The notes: generated by a model not told the origin, from the sequence alone. Counted from the stretch's first letter, positions 18,218 through 27,153 are shown. The stretch is 64,000 nt of DNA from Catalinimonas niigatensis (GCF_030506285.1 NZ_CP119422.1:1612001-1676000), one strand, 5' to 3'. Made by a program: numbers and translations.

Positions 18218-19669
18218 TCAGAATGGATTGACCATTTTATCCATGGCTACATAAACTGTTTTTAGTTGTGTATAATGTTCTATCGCTGCCAGACCGTTCT
18301 CACGGCCGATACCAGATTGCTTATAGCCTCCGAAAGGAATTTCAACCGGATTAATATTAAAAGTATTGATCCAGCACATTCCGGCCTCCAGACCAGCTAC
18401 CATACGGTGTGCTCTTCTCAGGTCACGGGTAAATACACCTGCTGCCAACCCGAAAGGCGTGTTGTTGGCTCTTTGCAGCACTTCTTCCTCTTCGGTAAAG
18501 GTCAATACTGTCATCACCGGACCAAAGATTTCTTCTTTTACAATTCGTAAATTGTCTTCAGGAGCGATAAAGATGGTAGGCTCAATAAAGTAGCCTCCTT
18601 CACAGCCTTTTACCTCTACCTGCTTTCCTCCACATGCCAGTTCAGCGCCTTGCTCCTGTCCCAAGGCAATGTATTGCATGACTTTTTCAAAGTGATCTTT
18701 ACTGATCAGTGCCCCTACATGCGTATCAGGATCTGAAGGATCACCTACTTTAAGTGCTCTAGTCCGTTGTATCAACTTATCCAGAAAGTCTTCTTTCACC
18801 GACGCATGCACAAATACCCGAGTTCCATTACTGCATATCTCTCCCTGGGTATAGAAATTACCCAGCATAACCCCATGCACAGCTTCATCCAAGTCTGCGT
18901 CTTCAAAAATCACAATGGGAGATTTCCCTCCCAATTCAAGCGTCACATGTTTAAGGGTAGCGGCAGAGGCGGCCATAACTTTTTTTCCTGTATCTACTTC
19001 ACCAGTGATAGACACTTTGGCAATAGCTGGATGTTTAGTCATCATTTGCCCAACTTCAGCATCCCCTTGAACTACGTTAAAAACTCCGTCAGGAAGCCCG
19101 GCTTCGGTAAAAATTTTCGCCAGTTTATAAGCTGATAGAGGAGTAACTTCCGCTGGTTTAAAGATCATCACATTACCACAAGCCAAAGCAGGTGCGGCCT
19201 TCCAACAGGCAATCTGAAGAGGATAATTCCATGCGCCTATCCCAGCACAAATGCCTAGGGGTTCTCTGCGGGTATAGGCAAAATCGCCTCCCAAATCAAT
19301 ATGGTCTCCGTGTAGGCTGGCAGCTATTCCCGCATAATATTCTAGGCAGTCTGCTCCGGAGGTCACATCAACTTCCAGAGCCTCACGTATGGGCTTGCCA
19401 GCGTCCATGACCTCAATCTGTGCCAATTCATCATTGCGTGCTCTCAACAATTGTGAAGCCTTCTGAAGTATACGCCCTCTTTCCGTAGGAGACTTTGCAG
19501 ACCATACTTTGAAGCCTTGTTTTGCAGAATGAATAGCTTTTTCAAAATCATCAGGCGAAGTACCACTTACCTCGTGTATTACCTCACCTGTAGCAGGATT
19601 ATAGTTTTTAAAACTTTTTCCTGAGCCTTTGTTGTCTTGATTATCAATATAAAGTGGTATCTTCTCCAT
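18218..19669 (-). CDS. betB: Betaine aldehyde dehydrogenase
   Basis: This 483-residue NAD(P)-dependent aldehyde dehydrogenase has the family landmarks: GAWNYPLQIACWKAAPALAC in the substrate tunnel, VSITGEVDTGKKVM at the cofactor site, general base Glu245 in VTLELGGKSP and nucleophile Cys279 in GEICSNGTRVFV. The latter wording and the C-terminal GMCWINTFNINPVEIPFGGY are typical of BetB. It converts betaine aldehyde to glycine betaine, an osmoprotectant. It is the first gene of a betB-betA pair. The upstream region shows AT-rich DNA and no clear repressor gene such as betI. Confidence 0.88.
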   Translation of the reverse strand: MEKIPLYIDNQDNKGSGKSFKNYNPATGEVIHEVSGTSPDDFEKAIHSAKQGFKVWSAKSPTERGRILQKASQLLRARNDELAQIEVMDAGKPIREALEVDVTSGADCLEYYAGIAASLHGDHIDLGGDFAYTRREPLGICAGIGAWNYPLQIACWKAAPALACGNVMIFKPAEVTPLSAYKLAKIFTEAGLPDGVFNVVQGDAEVGQMMTKHPAIAKVSITGEVDTGKKVMAASAATLKHVTLELGGKSPIVIFEDADLDEAVHGVMLGNFYTQGEICSNGTRVFVHASVKEDFLDKLIQRTRALKVGDPSDPDTHVGALISKDHFEKVMQYIALGQEQGAELACGGKQVEVKGCEGGYFIEPTIFIAPEDNLRIVKEEIFGPVMTVLTFTEEEEVLQRANNTPFGLAAGVFTRDLRRAHRMVAGLEAGMCWINTFNINPVEIPFGGYKQSGIGRENGLAAIEHYTQLKTVYVAMDKMVNPF

Positions 19670-20011
19670 GATGCAAGTAAAAAAATTTGGCTGTAAAGAG
19701 CGTGTAAAAGGTGTGAAAATTTATTTTGTTCAAAGTCAAAGGTCTAACTTTTATTATGATCAATCTAACAGGAGATTAGTTATAAAACTATTGGCGCGGA
19801 CAATCTTGTGTATAACCATTAATATTCACATGATAGCCTGGTATATCTAAAGCCAAACCAAGCACATAGAGATAGAAAACCTGGCAAGAAAAAATGGAAC
19901 CGGGTGGCCGGGCCAAAATATGCTAAGAAACTCAATCAAGCCGTAATGGATACCATGGAGGCTTGACTTACAAACTAAGCTGAACAGAGTAAACATCCAC
20001 AGTGAACACTG

Positions 20012-20074
20012 TTTTCCCTCAACCACTGCCCTTTACCTTAAAAGGTGTGTGTCAGCTGTGGAGTTGAGGGAAAA
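20012..20074. repeat. 12-bp perfect inverted repeat with 39-base spacer
   Basis: Arms TTTTCCCTCAAC and GTTGAGGGAAAA are fully complementary. A CAC/GTG pair extends the stem after a 2-base bulge, and ACCTT/AAGGT forms an inner hairpin, so the whole 63 bases fold as one long hairpin on either strand. It lies between two genes on the minus strand. Function unknown; an IS end pair or a structured RNA are both possible. Confidence 0.5.
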
Positions 20075-20087
20075 ATGAGCAACAAAT

Positions 20088-20240
20088 GCAGATTTTTGAA
20101 TTGATATATGACTAGAAAAGACAAGTCTTGTCCTGTGCTAAAAATATCCCATTTATGCACCCCCTACCCTACGATTTAGCTTGTTATCTTAAGAACTCAG
20201 CCAAAGTTTTTTACATAAAGCGAGATTATTGAACCAATTA
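20088..20240. repeat. Dispersed repeat copy 2 (degenerate)
   Basis: 20088-20126 matches 8460-8498 (GCAGATTTTTGAA..GAT..ATGACTAGAAAAGACAAGT). 20206-20240 carries the TTTTTTACATAAA...ATTATTGAAC block also present at 8405-8456 and 57849-57880. The order of the two blocks is reversed relative to copy 1. There is no open frame across it. Confidence 0.45.
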
Positions 20241-20284
20241 GATCGGTCCTAGAAATAGTCTATATAGACACTGCCACTGGCCAT

Positions 20285-21499
20285 TTAGTTTTTCAAAAGT
20301 GTTGCTGACGAATGGTTTTGTTGTGATACAGTCATGCGCATGCCGATATTGATCAAAAATAATAGTAATAGAAGGATGGCTTCTGCATTAAACAGTTTTG
20401 GAATGATTTCTAACGAGAAAATATCCATCATCCAACCTGCAAAGGCCGGAAGCAAAGCTCCACCCACCATAGCCGATGACATCTGAAATCCAATGACATT
20501 GGCCAGATGCTTTTTACCAATATGTGTCGGGGTATTGGAGATCAAACAGGGAAACACAGGTGCGTTTGCCAATCCTATAATGACGATACCTGCCAGACTC
20601 AGGGCATTACTGAGATGGATGGCCAGTAAAATAGTCCCTGCTATAATTCCTATCAAGGCACTGATCAGTACTTTTTGCAGGCGTAGCTTCGTAAGTATAA
20701 ATCCAAAAAGGATACGGCCCAATGTAAAGCTTCCCCAATAAGCACTGGTCCATAATCCTGCATCAGCTTCGGCTATTCCTCTGGACCTGGTGAGTACCGT
20801 AAATATCCATTGTCCCACACTTACTTCAAGTCCCGTATAAATAAAAAAGATCAGTATGTTCAACCATACTTTGGGCATACGCAATGCCTGTCCATAGGGG
20901 GCAGAAGTATGTTCTTCTTCCTGCTCTGCGGAAACTTTCCAGTACTTTAATGTCAACAAAAAAATGAGGGAAAGGCTGATCTGTATCACCCCCACAATCA
21001 GGTATCCGTTGTACCATTCCTTATCGTTTACCAGTATCCAGCTCATGATGAGGGGCCCGGTGGTGGCCCCGATGCCATAGAATCCATGAAGCCAATTGAC
21101 TACACTAGGACTGAAGCGGGATGCCGCAAAGGTATTGATGGACGTATCTATGGCTCCCCCACCCGCTCCAAGAAAATATGAGGCGATGATGACCATCCAC
21201 CAGTAATCTGCAAAGGTATAAGCCAGCAAACTCAGCCCGGTCAGACAGCAACTTAATGTCAGCAGCATCCCTAAGGGAAGGATTGACATGATTTTACCTC
21301 CTGTTGTACTCGTAGTGAGGTAGCCTCCGACAAAGCCAATCAGCAAGATACCCAGTGCATCCAGAGGAACATTAAATCTTTCGCTCATGAAAGGCCAAGC
21401 AATGCCCAAAAGCCCATCGGGAAGCCCCAAGCTGACGAAGGCAGCGTAGGTGACCAGGATTAACAAGAAAGAATGGGAATGAGCACTTTTCTTTTGCAT
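20285..21499 (-). CDS. Major facilitator superfamily transporter
   Basis: The 404-residue protein has about twelve hydrophobic segments in two halves. The N-terminal half contains FVSLGLPDGLLGIAWPFMSE and LLIGFVGGYLTTSTTGGKIM, wording seen in the FucP/NarK-like set of MFS proteins, and the second half PVFPCLISNTPTHIGKKHLA. MFS carriers move small solutes by proton or sodium coupling; the substrate here is not evident. It lies upstream of betB on the same strand but 615 bases away, with repeats between, so co-transcription is unlikely. Confidence 0.8.
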   Translation of the reverse strand: MQKKSAHSHSFLLILVTYAAFVSLGLPDGLLGIAWPFMSERFNVPLDALGILLIGFVGGYLTTSTTGGKIMSILPLGMLLTLSCCLTGLSLLAYTFADYWWMVIIASYFLGAGGGAIDTSINTFAASRFSPSVVNWLHGFYGIGATTGPLIMSWILVNDKEWYNGYLIVGVIQISLSLIFLLTLKYWKVSAEQEEEHTSAPYGQALRMPKVWLNILIFFIYTGLEVSVGQWIFTVLTRSRGIAEADAGLWTSAYWGSFTLGRILFGFILTKLRLQKVLISALIGIIAGTILLAIHLSNALSLAGIVIIGLANAPVFPCLISNTPTHIGKKHLANVIGFQMSSAMVGGALLPAFAGWMMDIFSLEIIPKLFNAEAILLLLLFLINIGMRMTVSQQNHSSATLLKN

Positions 21500-21782
21500 G
21501 GACTAAAGGATAATAGATCGTTCTTTGCATGAACCTCATTCAACAACCAACGATGTTTCGCAAATATCTTTAATTCTTATGGTAATCCATAGTTCGCAAT
21601 CAAGCAGCCAAAGAAGTGATACAAGGATGATTCTTATCGAGAAAAAAGAAATCATGCAAGGGATCTCTTTTGTTTTCTAGAGTATAGAAATCACCTGGTC
21701 TGTAGAAGATGGTTTCACAAAGATTCATGATCATGAAGATGTACTTCAAAGAGCATCTTCACAGATAACCTTATCAGCTGAC

Positions 21783-22086
21783 ATGCTCCCTGCTGATAAC
21801 ATCCTGATTTACTACCGTTTACGTTTTAATATTGAGTTCCTCTTCCGGGATGCCAGTCTCATCGGCGAACCGACAGCATCTGAGCTTAAACCACTGCCAA
21901 AGCACGAAAGAAATACAGTTGGCTTTCCACTTTCAGGCTGTCATGATGAGTTTGAATCTCTGCTTGCTAGAAAACCATTTGCAGGGGAAAACCACTTTCT
22001 CTTTGCAAAATATCAAAACTGACTATTTCAACCTCCAGTGGATGCAAACCATTATTGCAAACTTGGGTTTAAAGTTCAATCCATAG
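21783..22086 (+). pseudogene. IS4-type transposase C-terminal remnant
   Basis: A plus-strand frame reads YYRLRFNIEFLFRDA, the Y-x2-R-x3-E signature of IS4-type DDE transposases; the Lys expected six residues after the Glu is a Ser here. The rest of the C-terminus continues in another frame (QHLSLNHCQSTKEIQLAFHF, then MMSLNL and FNLQWMQTIIANLGL). So the gene has lost its N-terminal two thirds and has a frameshift near 21870. 21500-21782 and 22087-22207 hold no gene that I can recognise. Confidence 0.65.
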
Positions 22087-22710
22087 AAATGCATCCTAAC
22101 TATCCTAAGCTATTACGCTTGGGGAAAAAGGTTGCCTGATTCTGTCCAAAGTATTGAAATATGGTATGCTTATTTTAAGCAACATTTCTGTTTGAGAACC
22201 TCCATTCGTGAACATTATTAATCCAGTGCGTTTGCCTATGACAAAAATAATTTTACTCTCCCTTCTCTCATGTATGCCCATCCTCTGTGCTGTACAGACC
22301 CCGGAAGAGAAAGCCGAGGACAAACTTTATTTAAAGGTAGGCGGTGCGCTGCGATTTCATTATAATCTCTCTACCTGGAAAGATGATCAGGTAAAACGTG
22401 CAGGAGACTTCGGTTATGATATGTTCCGCCTGAACGTAGAAGCCGATTTTAAAGGCATTAAATTAAATGCTAAGTTCCGTCATTACTCTCAGGTCTTTGG
22501 TGGTGCCTTTTTGAAACATGGCTGGTTTCAGTATGATTTCTCTGAACAGTCACAGATACAGGTGGGCCTGCAACAGGTGCCATTTGGCATACAACAATAC
22601 AACTCCAATAACTGGTTTTTAATATGACCTACTAGTACACGAACAATATAGTTCATAGAACTAATTGTGGCATAGAAGCGGTTGAAAGAGAAAAAGTTGA
22701 GGAGGTAGAG

Positions 22711-23166
22711 ATGAGCAGGGAGATTGAGCTATCAACAGCAGAAAGGGAATGTTTACAGGGGATTTTACACAAAGGTAGGCATGCAGCTAGGACAATAAAA
22801 CGAGCCAGAATGCTGCTTCTTTTATCAGATGGACTTACTGCTGAAGAAGTAGCTGATAAATCCGGAGCAGCGCTTTCTACTGTCTACAAAATCTGGAATA
22901 GGTATTTTGAAGAGGGGAAGGATATAGAGAAGACTATTAGAGAAAAATATCGTTCTGGACAGCCGCCAAAGCTCACGGAAGTTGTCAAGGCACATATTAC
23001 AGCCATTGCCTGCAGCAGACCTCCTGAAGGCAGAAGCCAATGGAGCTTAAAAATGATAGCAGACAAAGTAGTGAAGTTAGGCTATGTTGAGGGCATCAGT
23101 ACAGAGACAGTAAGGAAGTATCTGAAAAAAAGCTCATCAAGCCCTGGCAGAAGAAGTGCTGGGTAA
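22711..23166 (+). CDS. IS630 transposase, N-terminal frame
   Basis: The 151-residue frame has the IS630 N-terminal DNA-binding region: HAARTIKRARMLLLLSDGLT, EEVADKSGAALSTVYKIWNR and RSGQPPKLTEVVKAHITAIA, then SLKMIADKVV...STETVRKYLKK. A run of seven As at 23125-23131 lies exactly where the frame should change: zero-frame codons AAA AAA AGC slip to AAG, giving KLIKPWQKKCWVIGE, the usual IS630 continuation (LKPW.KK.W). After the run the zero frame leads only to a dead-end tail. Confidence 0.83.
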   Translation: MSREIELSTAERECLQGILHKGRHAARTIKRARMLLLLSDGLTAEEVADKSGAALSTVYKIWNRYFEEGKDIEKTIREKYRSGQPPKLTEVVKAHITAIACSRPPEGRSQWSLKMIADKVVKLGYVEGISTETVRKYLKKSSSSPGRRSAG

Positions 23167-23198
23167 TTGGGGAAATTGATCAGCAATATCTACAAAGA

Positions 23199-23831
23199 AT
23201 GGAGCAGGTACTGGATACCTATCACAGGAAACCAGAGCAAGCAGAGGTGAGGCTATGTTTGGATGAGCGGCCATGTCAATTACTGGAACAGGTAAGAGAA
23301 CCCCTGCCAGTAAAAGAGGGCAAAGCCTTCCGAGAGGACAGCGAATATAAAAGAAAAGGGACGTGCAATATCTTTTTAGCTTATGATATAGATGCTGGTA
23401 TTCGCCACACCAAAGTGACAGAGAGGAGAACAAAGGAAGATTATGCGATTTTTGTAAATGAAATCCTAAAGGAGCATTATCCTGAAGCCGAAAAAGTAAC
23501 GCTCGTGCAGGATAACCTTAATACCCACAGTTATGGTTCTTTCTTTAAAGCTTTGGATGAGGTTAGGGCATGGCAACTAAGGGAGAAAATCAGCTTCTGC
23601 TTTACTCCTAAACACGCCAGTTGGCTGAACCAGGCAGAAATAGAATTTTCTGCCTTAAGCCGACAATGTCTGAAACAAAGACTAGGCTCAATTGAAGAAA
23701 TTAACAGAAAAGTAACTGCATGGCAACAGATGAGAAACGAACAAAAAGTGAGCATCTCCTGGAGCTATACTACAGAAGATGCTCGAAAAACATTTAGGAA
23801 ATTCTATCCTGAAAAAGGTTCTATGAATTAA
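23199..23831 (+). CDS. IS630 transposase, catalytic frame (DDE domain)
   Basis: Catalytic residues are present: Asp in VRLCLDERPCQL, Asp in VTLVQDNLNTHSYGSF and Glu in HASWLNQAEIEFSALSRQ. An ATG lies at 23199, but the frame is open from the A-run at 23125-23131, and the segment between (IGEIDQQYLQRMEQVLDTYH) is conserved IS630 protein, so it is most likely made as a -1 frameshift fusion with the upstream frame. The stop at 23829-23831 lies just inside the right terminal repeat. Confidence 0.85.
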   Translation: MEQVLDTYHRKPEQAEVRLCLDERPCQLLEQVREPLPVKEGKAFREDSEYKRKGTCNIFLAYDIDAGIRHTKVTERRTKEDYAIFVNEILKEHYPEAEKVTLVQDNLNTHSYGSFFKALDEVRAWQLREKISFCFTPKHASWLNQAEIEFSALSRQCLKQRLGSIEEINRKVTAWQQMRNEQKVSISWSYTTEDARKTFRKFYPEKGSMN

Positions 23832-24610
23832 GTGGTTGATGTACTAGTTTGGTTTTGAAGACGATCACGACATGGGCGTGAAATACATACACAGCACAAG
23901 TCGGTGGCAGGCAGCTTATTACAAAAGTGCGGAGGAGTTTGTATTTGGTCCGACAGAGCCTAGCCCCAATCGTTATTCTTACGACATCACAGGGCGCAAC
24001 AAAGAAAACAACCAGCTTGACTTCAAGGCAGTGCGGCGAACGGGCGATAGCCTGTCGCATGAGTTGGGCATTTCGTTGCAGGGCGGGTTGGTTTATAACA
24101 TAGACACGGAACGCAATGGGACCCACTATGCTGGTGAAGTGCACTATGAATACCAGGCTGAGCATAGCCCTTGGAACATCAAACTGCAGGCTATGCTTTA
24201 TCGTATCAATCCTGAATATGACCCCGATAGCGAATTGGATTATGTGGAAATGGGTGCCTATGGGGCAAATTACCATGTGTCAAATAAAGGGGAAATTTAC
24301 ACAGCAGGGATATCCTATCACATTCCCGTTGATACAAAGCTTCTGTAGCGCATTGACATTTACAACAATTACGGCTACTATCACAAGCGCGTAAATGGTT
24401 ACGAGAACGCCCACATGAATGTGCTGGGCGCCTTGTGGACAGCAGGTCCTATGTACATCTACACGGATGCTGCCATTGGGTATAACCATCCCTGGCTAGG
24501 TCCTGAATGGGCGAATGCATTTGCCGCAGGTACCCCTGGCGAAACGAAGTGGCATATACGCTTTAACATCAACATGGGATATTATTTTTGATTTTTTAAA
24601 AACATTATCA

Positions 24611-26275
24611 GTGAGTAAAGTAAGAAGTAACACACAAAAATCTTTGGGACTGGAGGTAAATGGTCCTGTATTCTGGTCATCCATTGTATTTTTATTGGTA
24701 AGCATAAGCCTGGTGCTTATTTTTCGGGAGAGTGCAGAGACATTTTTCGGCGATGTGCAGACAGCTATCACCTCCAACATGGGCTGGCTTTTTATACTGT
24801 GTGTAAACTTCTTTGTGGGTTTCTGTCTGTTTGTAGCCTTCAGCCGGTTTGGTGCGATAAGGCTAGGCGGCAAGGATGCTAGCCCAGAGTTCACCACTTC
24901 AGCCTGGTTTTCCATGCTCTTTAGCGCAGGAATGGGTATAGGTTTACTTTTCTGGAGTATTGCCGAACCTATTAATCACTTTCAGACGCCCCCACTTGGG
25001 GAGCCTGGCACACCCGCTGCTGCCCGTCAGGCGATGAATTTCACCTTCCTGCATTGGGGCATGCACGCCTGGGCCATTTATGCCCTGGTGGGACTGGCAT
25101 TGGCATACTTTACGTATAACCGGCAGTTGCCGCTGACAGTACGCTCTGCTTTTTATCCTTTCCTGGGTGAGCGCATCCATGGCGTGATAGGGTATATCAT
25201 TGATATTCTGGCTGTCATTGCCACGCTTTTTGGCCTGGCTACCTCTCTTGGCTTCGGTGTACAGCAAATAGCGGCTGGCATGCATCACGTTTTCCCTTCC
25301 ATTCTCAATAATATTACCACCCAAATTATACTGATTGTCATCATCACTGGTATTGCCACTATCTCTGTGGTGACCGGAGTAGATAAGGGTGTTCGCATCC
25401 TGAGCGAATGGAATATCTGCATTGCCCTGTTGATACTTGTGGCTGTGGTAGTATTGGGGCCTACTGTTTTTATACTTGGCTCTTACGTTCAGAACACGGG
25501 TGCTTATATTGGCAACTTTATGCAGCTATCTTTCTGGAACGAAGCTTACTCAAACAACAACTGGCAGGGTTCCTGGACTGTTTTCTACTGGGCCTGGTGG
25601 ATATCCTGGGCGCCGTTTGTAGGTATATTTATTGCCAGAGTATCCAAAGGGCGAACCATCAAGGAATTTGTACTAGGCGTGCTCATTGCCCCTTCACTCC
25701 TCTGTTTTTTATGGATGACAGCTTTCGGAAGTACAGCACTGAGTGAAACCCTGGCCGGCAATACAGCCATTGCTGATGCAGTGGCCGCAGATGTATCTAC
25801 GGCACTGTTTGTATTCTTTGAACAACTGCCTTTTTCCACCATATTATCCGTAATTGGCGTTTTACTGGTATCAGGTTTTTTTGTTACTTCCTCCGACTCA
25901 GGATCACTGGTGGTGGTCAGCTTAACTTCTGGAGGCAACTCAAATCCTTCGGTGGGCTTACGCGTATTCTGGGCAGTGGCGGGAGGCGCTGTGGCCGCTG
26001 TGCTTTTGCTTGGAGGTGGTTTACAGGCATTACAAACAGCCGTTATTATTACAGGTCTTCCTTTTGCTATGATACTTTTGCTGATGTGTTACAGCCTGTA
26101 CCGCGGCCTGGATGAGGAAGCTACAGAGGAAACAAAACTTGGCAAGACGCAACAGCGAAAAGACTATCAACAGCTCGTAGCCGAAATGCTGGCCAAACGT
26201 GCCCGTAAACAAGATGCCGGAATGTCCGAAACCAGAAAAGATAATCCTACACCGCCAAACCCAGATACACTATGA
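24611..26275 (+). CDS. BCCT family transporter (betaine/choline/carnitine)
   Basis: The protein has about 12 membrane segments and the BCCT signatures SAGMGIGLLFWSIAEPINHF (substrate/coupling region) and the Trp box FYWAWWISWAPFVGIFIARV, then SKGRTIKEF. Members import glycine betaine, choline or similar quaternary amines by sodium or proton symport. The frame is open from an ATG at 24515, but that start lies inside the porin remnant; the GTG at 24611 gives SKVRSNTQKSLGLEVNGPVF, a better-looking start and 554 residues. It is followed by a universal stress protein whose ATG overlaps its TGA. Upstream promoter function may be affected by the IS630 insertion. Confidence 0.87.
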   Translation: MSKVRSNTQKSLGLEVNGPVFWSSIVFLLVSISLVLIFRESAETFFGDVQTAITSNMGWLFILCVNFFVGFCLFVAFSRFGAIRLGGKDASPEFTTSAWFSMLFSAGMGIGLLFWSIAEPINHFQTPPLGEPGTPAAARQAMNFTFLHWGMHAWAIYALVGLALAYFTYNRQLPLTVRSAFYPFLGERIHGVIGYIIDILAVIATLFGLATSLGFGVQQIAAGMHHVFPSILNNITTQIILIVIITGIATISVVTGVDKGVRILSEWNICIALLILVAVVVLGPTVFILGSYVQNTGAYIGNFMQLSFWNEAYSNNNWQGSWTVFYWAWWISWAPFVGIFIARVSKGRTIKEFVLGVLIAPSLLCFLWMTAFGSTALSETLAGNTAIADAVAADVSTALFVFFEQLPFSTILSVIGVLLVSGFFVTSSDSGSLVVVSLTSGGNSNPSVGLRVFWAVAGGAVAAVLLLGGGLQALQTAVIITGLPFAMILLLMCYSLYRGLDEEATEETKLGKTQQRKDYQQLVAEMLAKRARKQDAGMSETRKDNPTPPNPDTL

Positions 26276-27153
26276 TTACGATTGATGCTATGATGGTCTG
26301 CCTGGACCTGAGCGACATAGACGAAAAACTGGTGGCCTTTGCCCGCTCCATATGTGAACGCCTTGAGGTACATAAAGTATACTTTGTACACAACATTAAA
26401 GTATATGAGCTTAGCGATGATTTTAAAGACCAGTTTGGAGACCTGGACCTTGCCAGTGAGGTTGAAGAAAACATTCAGGATATTGTAACCGAACAGTTTG
26501 GCAATGTATCCGACCATGAAGTGTTTGTGAGTGAAGAGCCCAATACAGAAATGATACTTACCGACCTGGTAAAACGCTACAAGGTAAAGTTAACCATACT
26601 TGGCAAGAAAATGAGCGACAAAAGCACGGGTGCCCTGGGTACAAAGCTGTTACGCGTACTTCCGTGCAGTGTACTGGTATTCCCAGAAACGGCTCGCTTT
26701 AATATTCAAAAAGTGCTGGTACCGATTGATTTTTCAGATGCCTCCGTCCATGCGCTCCGGCTAAGTAAAAACCTCACTGACCAATTGAAGCTTGAGCTGG
26801 AAATTATGCACGTGTACCGCCTGCCAAGACAGTTCTTTCCGCTTATCTCGGAGGAAAAAGCTATCAGAAAAGCTGAAGAAGTAGTAAAAGGAAAGTTTGC
26901 CGGCCTACAGAAGAGGCACCAGGAGATAGCCGCCGTTCCTTATACTTTGGTAAGAGCTGCCAACAAGAGTATAGCAGAACGCATCACCTTGCACCTGGAG
27001 AAAGGCCGTCACGACCTGCTGGTATTGGGCCTGAAGGGAAATAATCCCTTGCCTTCGCTAAGTCTGGGCAGCGTGCCTACCGAAATGTACAACACAGATA
27101 TTGATGTTCCGCTTTGGCTAGTGTATTCTGAAGATGTCATCAAGGTGAAATAA
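26272..27153 (+). CDS. Universal stress protein, two UspA-like domains
   Basis: The 293-residue protein has two Usp folds. The first covers about 1-140 (MVCLDLSDIDEKLVAFARSI, then a degenerate nucleotide loop LGTKLLRVLPCSVLVFPE). The second covers about 145-290 (KVLVPIDFSDASVHALRLSK, GLKGNNPLPSLSLGSVPTEM). ATG overlaps the stop of the BCCT gene as ATGA, so translation is coupled and the product likely modulates or reports on that transporter. Usp domains bind ATP or other nucleotides in some members; the loops here are not the strict G-2x-G-9x-G(S/T) form, so ATP binding is uncertain. Confidence 0.85.
   Translation: MITIDAMMVCLDLSDIDEKLVAFARSICERLEVHKVYFVHNIKVYELSDDFKDQFGDLDLASEVEENIQDIVTEQFGNVSDHEVFVSEEPNTEMILTDLVKRYKVKLTILGKKMSDKSTGALGTKLLRVLPCSVLVFPETARFNIQKVLVPIDFSDASVHALRLSKNLTDQLKLELEIMHVYRLPRQFFPLISEEKAIRKAEEVVKGKFAGLQKRHQEIAAVPYTLVRAANKSIAERITLHLEKGRHDLLVLGLKGNNPLPSLSLGSVPTEMYNTDIDVPLWLVYSEDVIKVK

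Larger units (their letters stand above)
19670..20284. other. Intergenic region with gene fragment, inverted repeat and dispersed repeat copy
   Basis: No intact gene. A short plus-strand frame ending at 19970 reads GKKKWNRVAGPKYAKKLNQA then VMDTMEA, plausible as the tail of a lost gene but not identifiable. TTTTCCCTCAAC (20012-20023) and GTTGAGGGAAAA (20063-20074) form a perfect 12-base inverted repeat around 39 bases that contain a further small hairpin. 20088-20126 and 20206-20240 match parts of the repeat at 8288-8498. Confidence 0.5.
22633..23846 (+). mobile_element. Complete IS630-family insertion sequence inside the porin gene
   Basis: TA copies at 22633-22634 and 23845-23846 flank an element of about 1.21 kb; both junctions lie in CTAG, the preferred IS630 target. 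Terminal repeats share GTACA at the tips and TTCATAGAAC about 20 bases in, separated by unlike sequence. It carries a two-frame DDE transposase. Its sequence is clearly different from the IS630 element at 7089-8272, so these are separate lineages of the family. Confidence 0.85.
22208..24591 (+). pseudogene. Outer-membrane porin gene, broken by an IS630 element, a frameshift and a nonsense codon
   Basis: The 5' part (22208 to the IS) encodes a signal peptide (CMPILCAVQT) and the start of a beta-barrel (KVGGALRFHYNL, then QIQVGLQQVPFGIQQYNSNN). After the IS the frame resumes at 23850 (FGFEDDHDMGVKYIHSTSRW) and runs to a TAG at 24346-24348, where LL*RIDIYNN suggests CAG to TAG; the barrel then continues in the same frame to FNINMGYYF and TGA at 24589-24591. 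Just before the IS, five Ts where six would keep frame (22616-22620) give a premature stop at 22625. It lies 19 bases upstream of the BCCT transporter gene, so it probably once supplied the outer-membrane channel for that system. The exact porin family is unsure. Confidence 0.8.

Noticed and set aside
20012-20074. Integron attC site
   Set aside because: CTCAAC...GTTGAG resembles RYYYAAC...GTTRRRY, but the first and last positions do not fit, complementarity extends beyond the boxes, and there is no integrase or cassette array.
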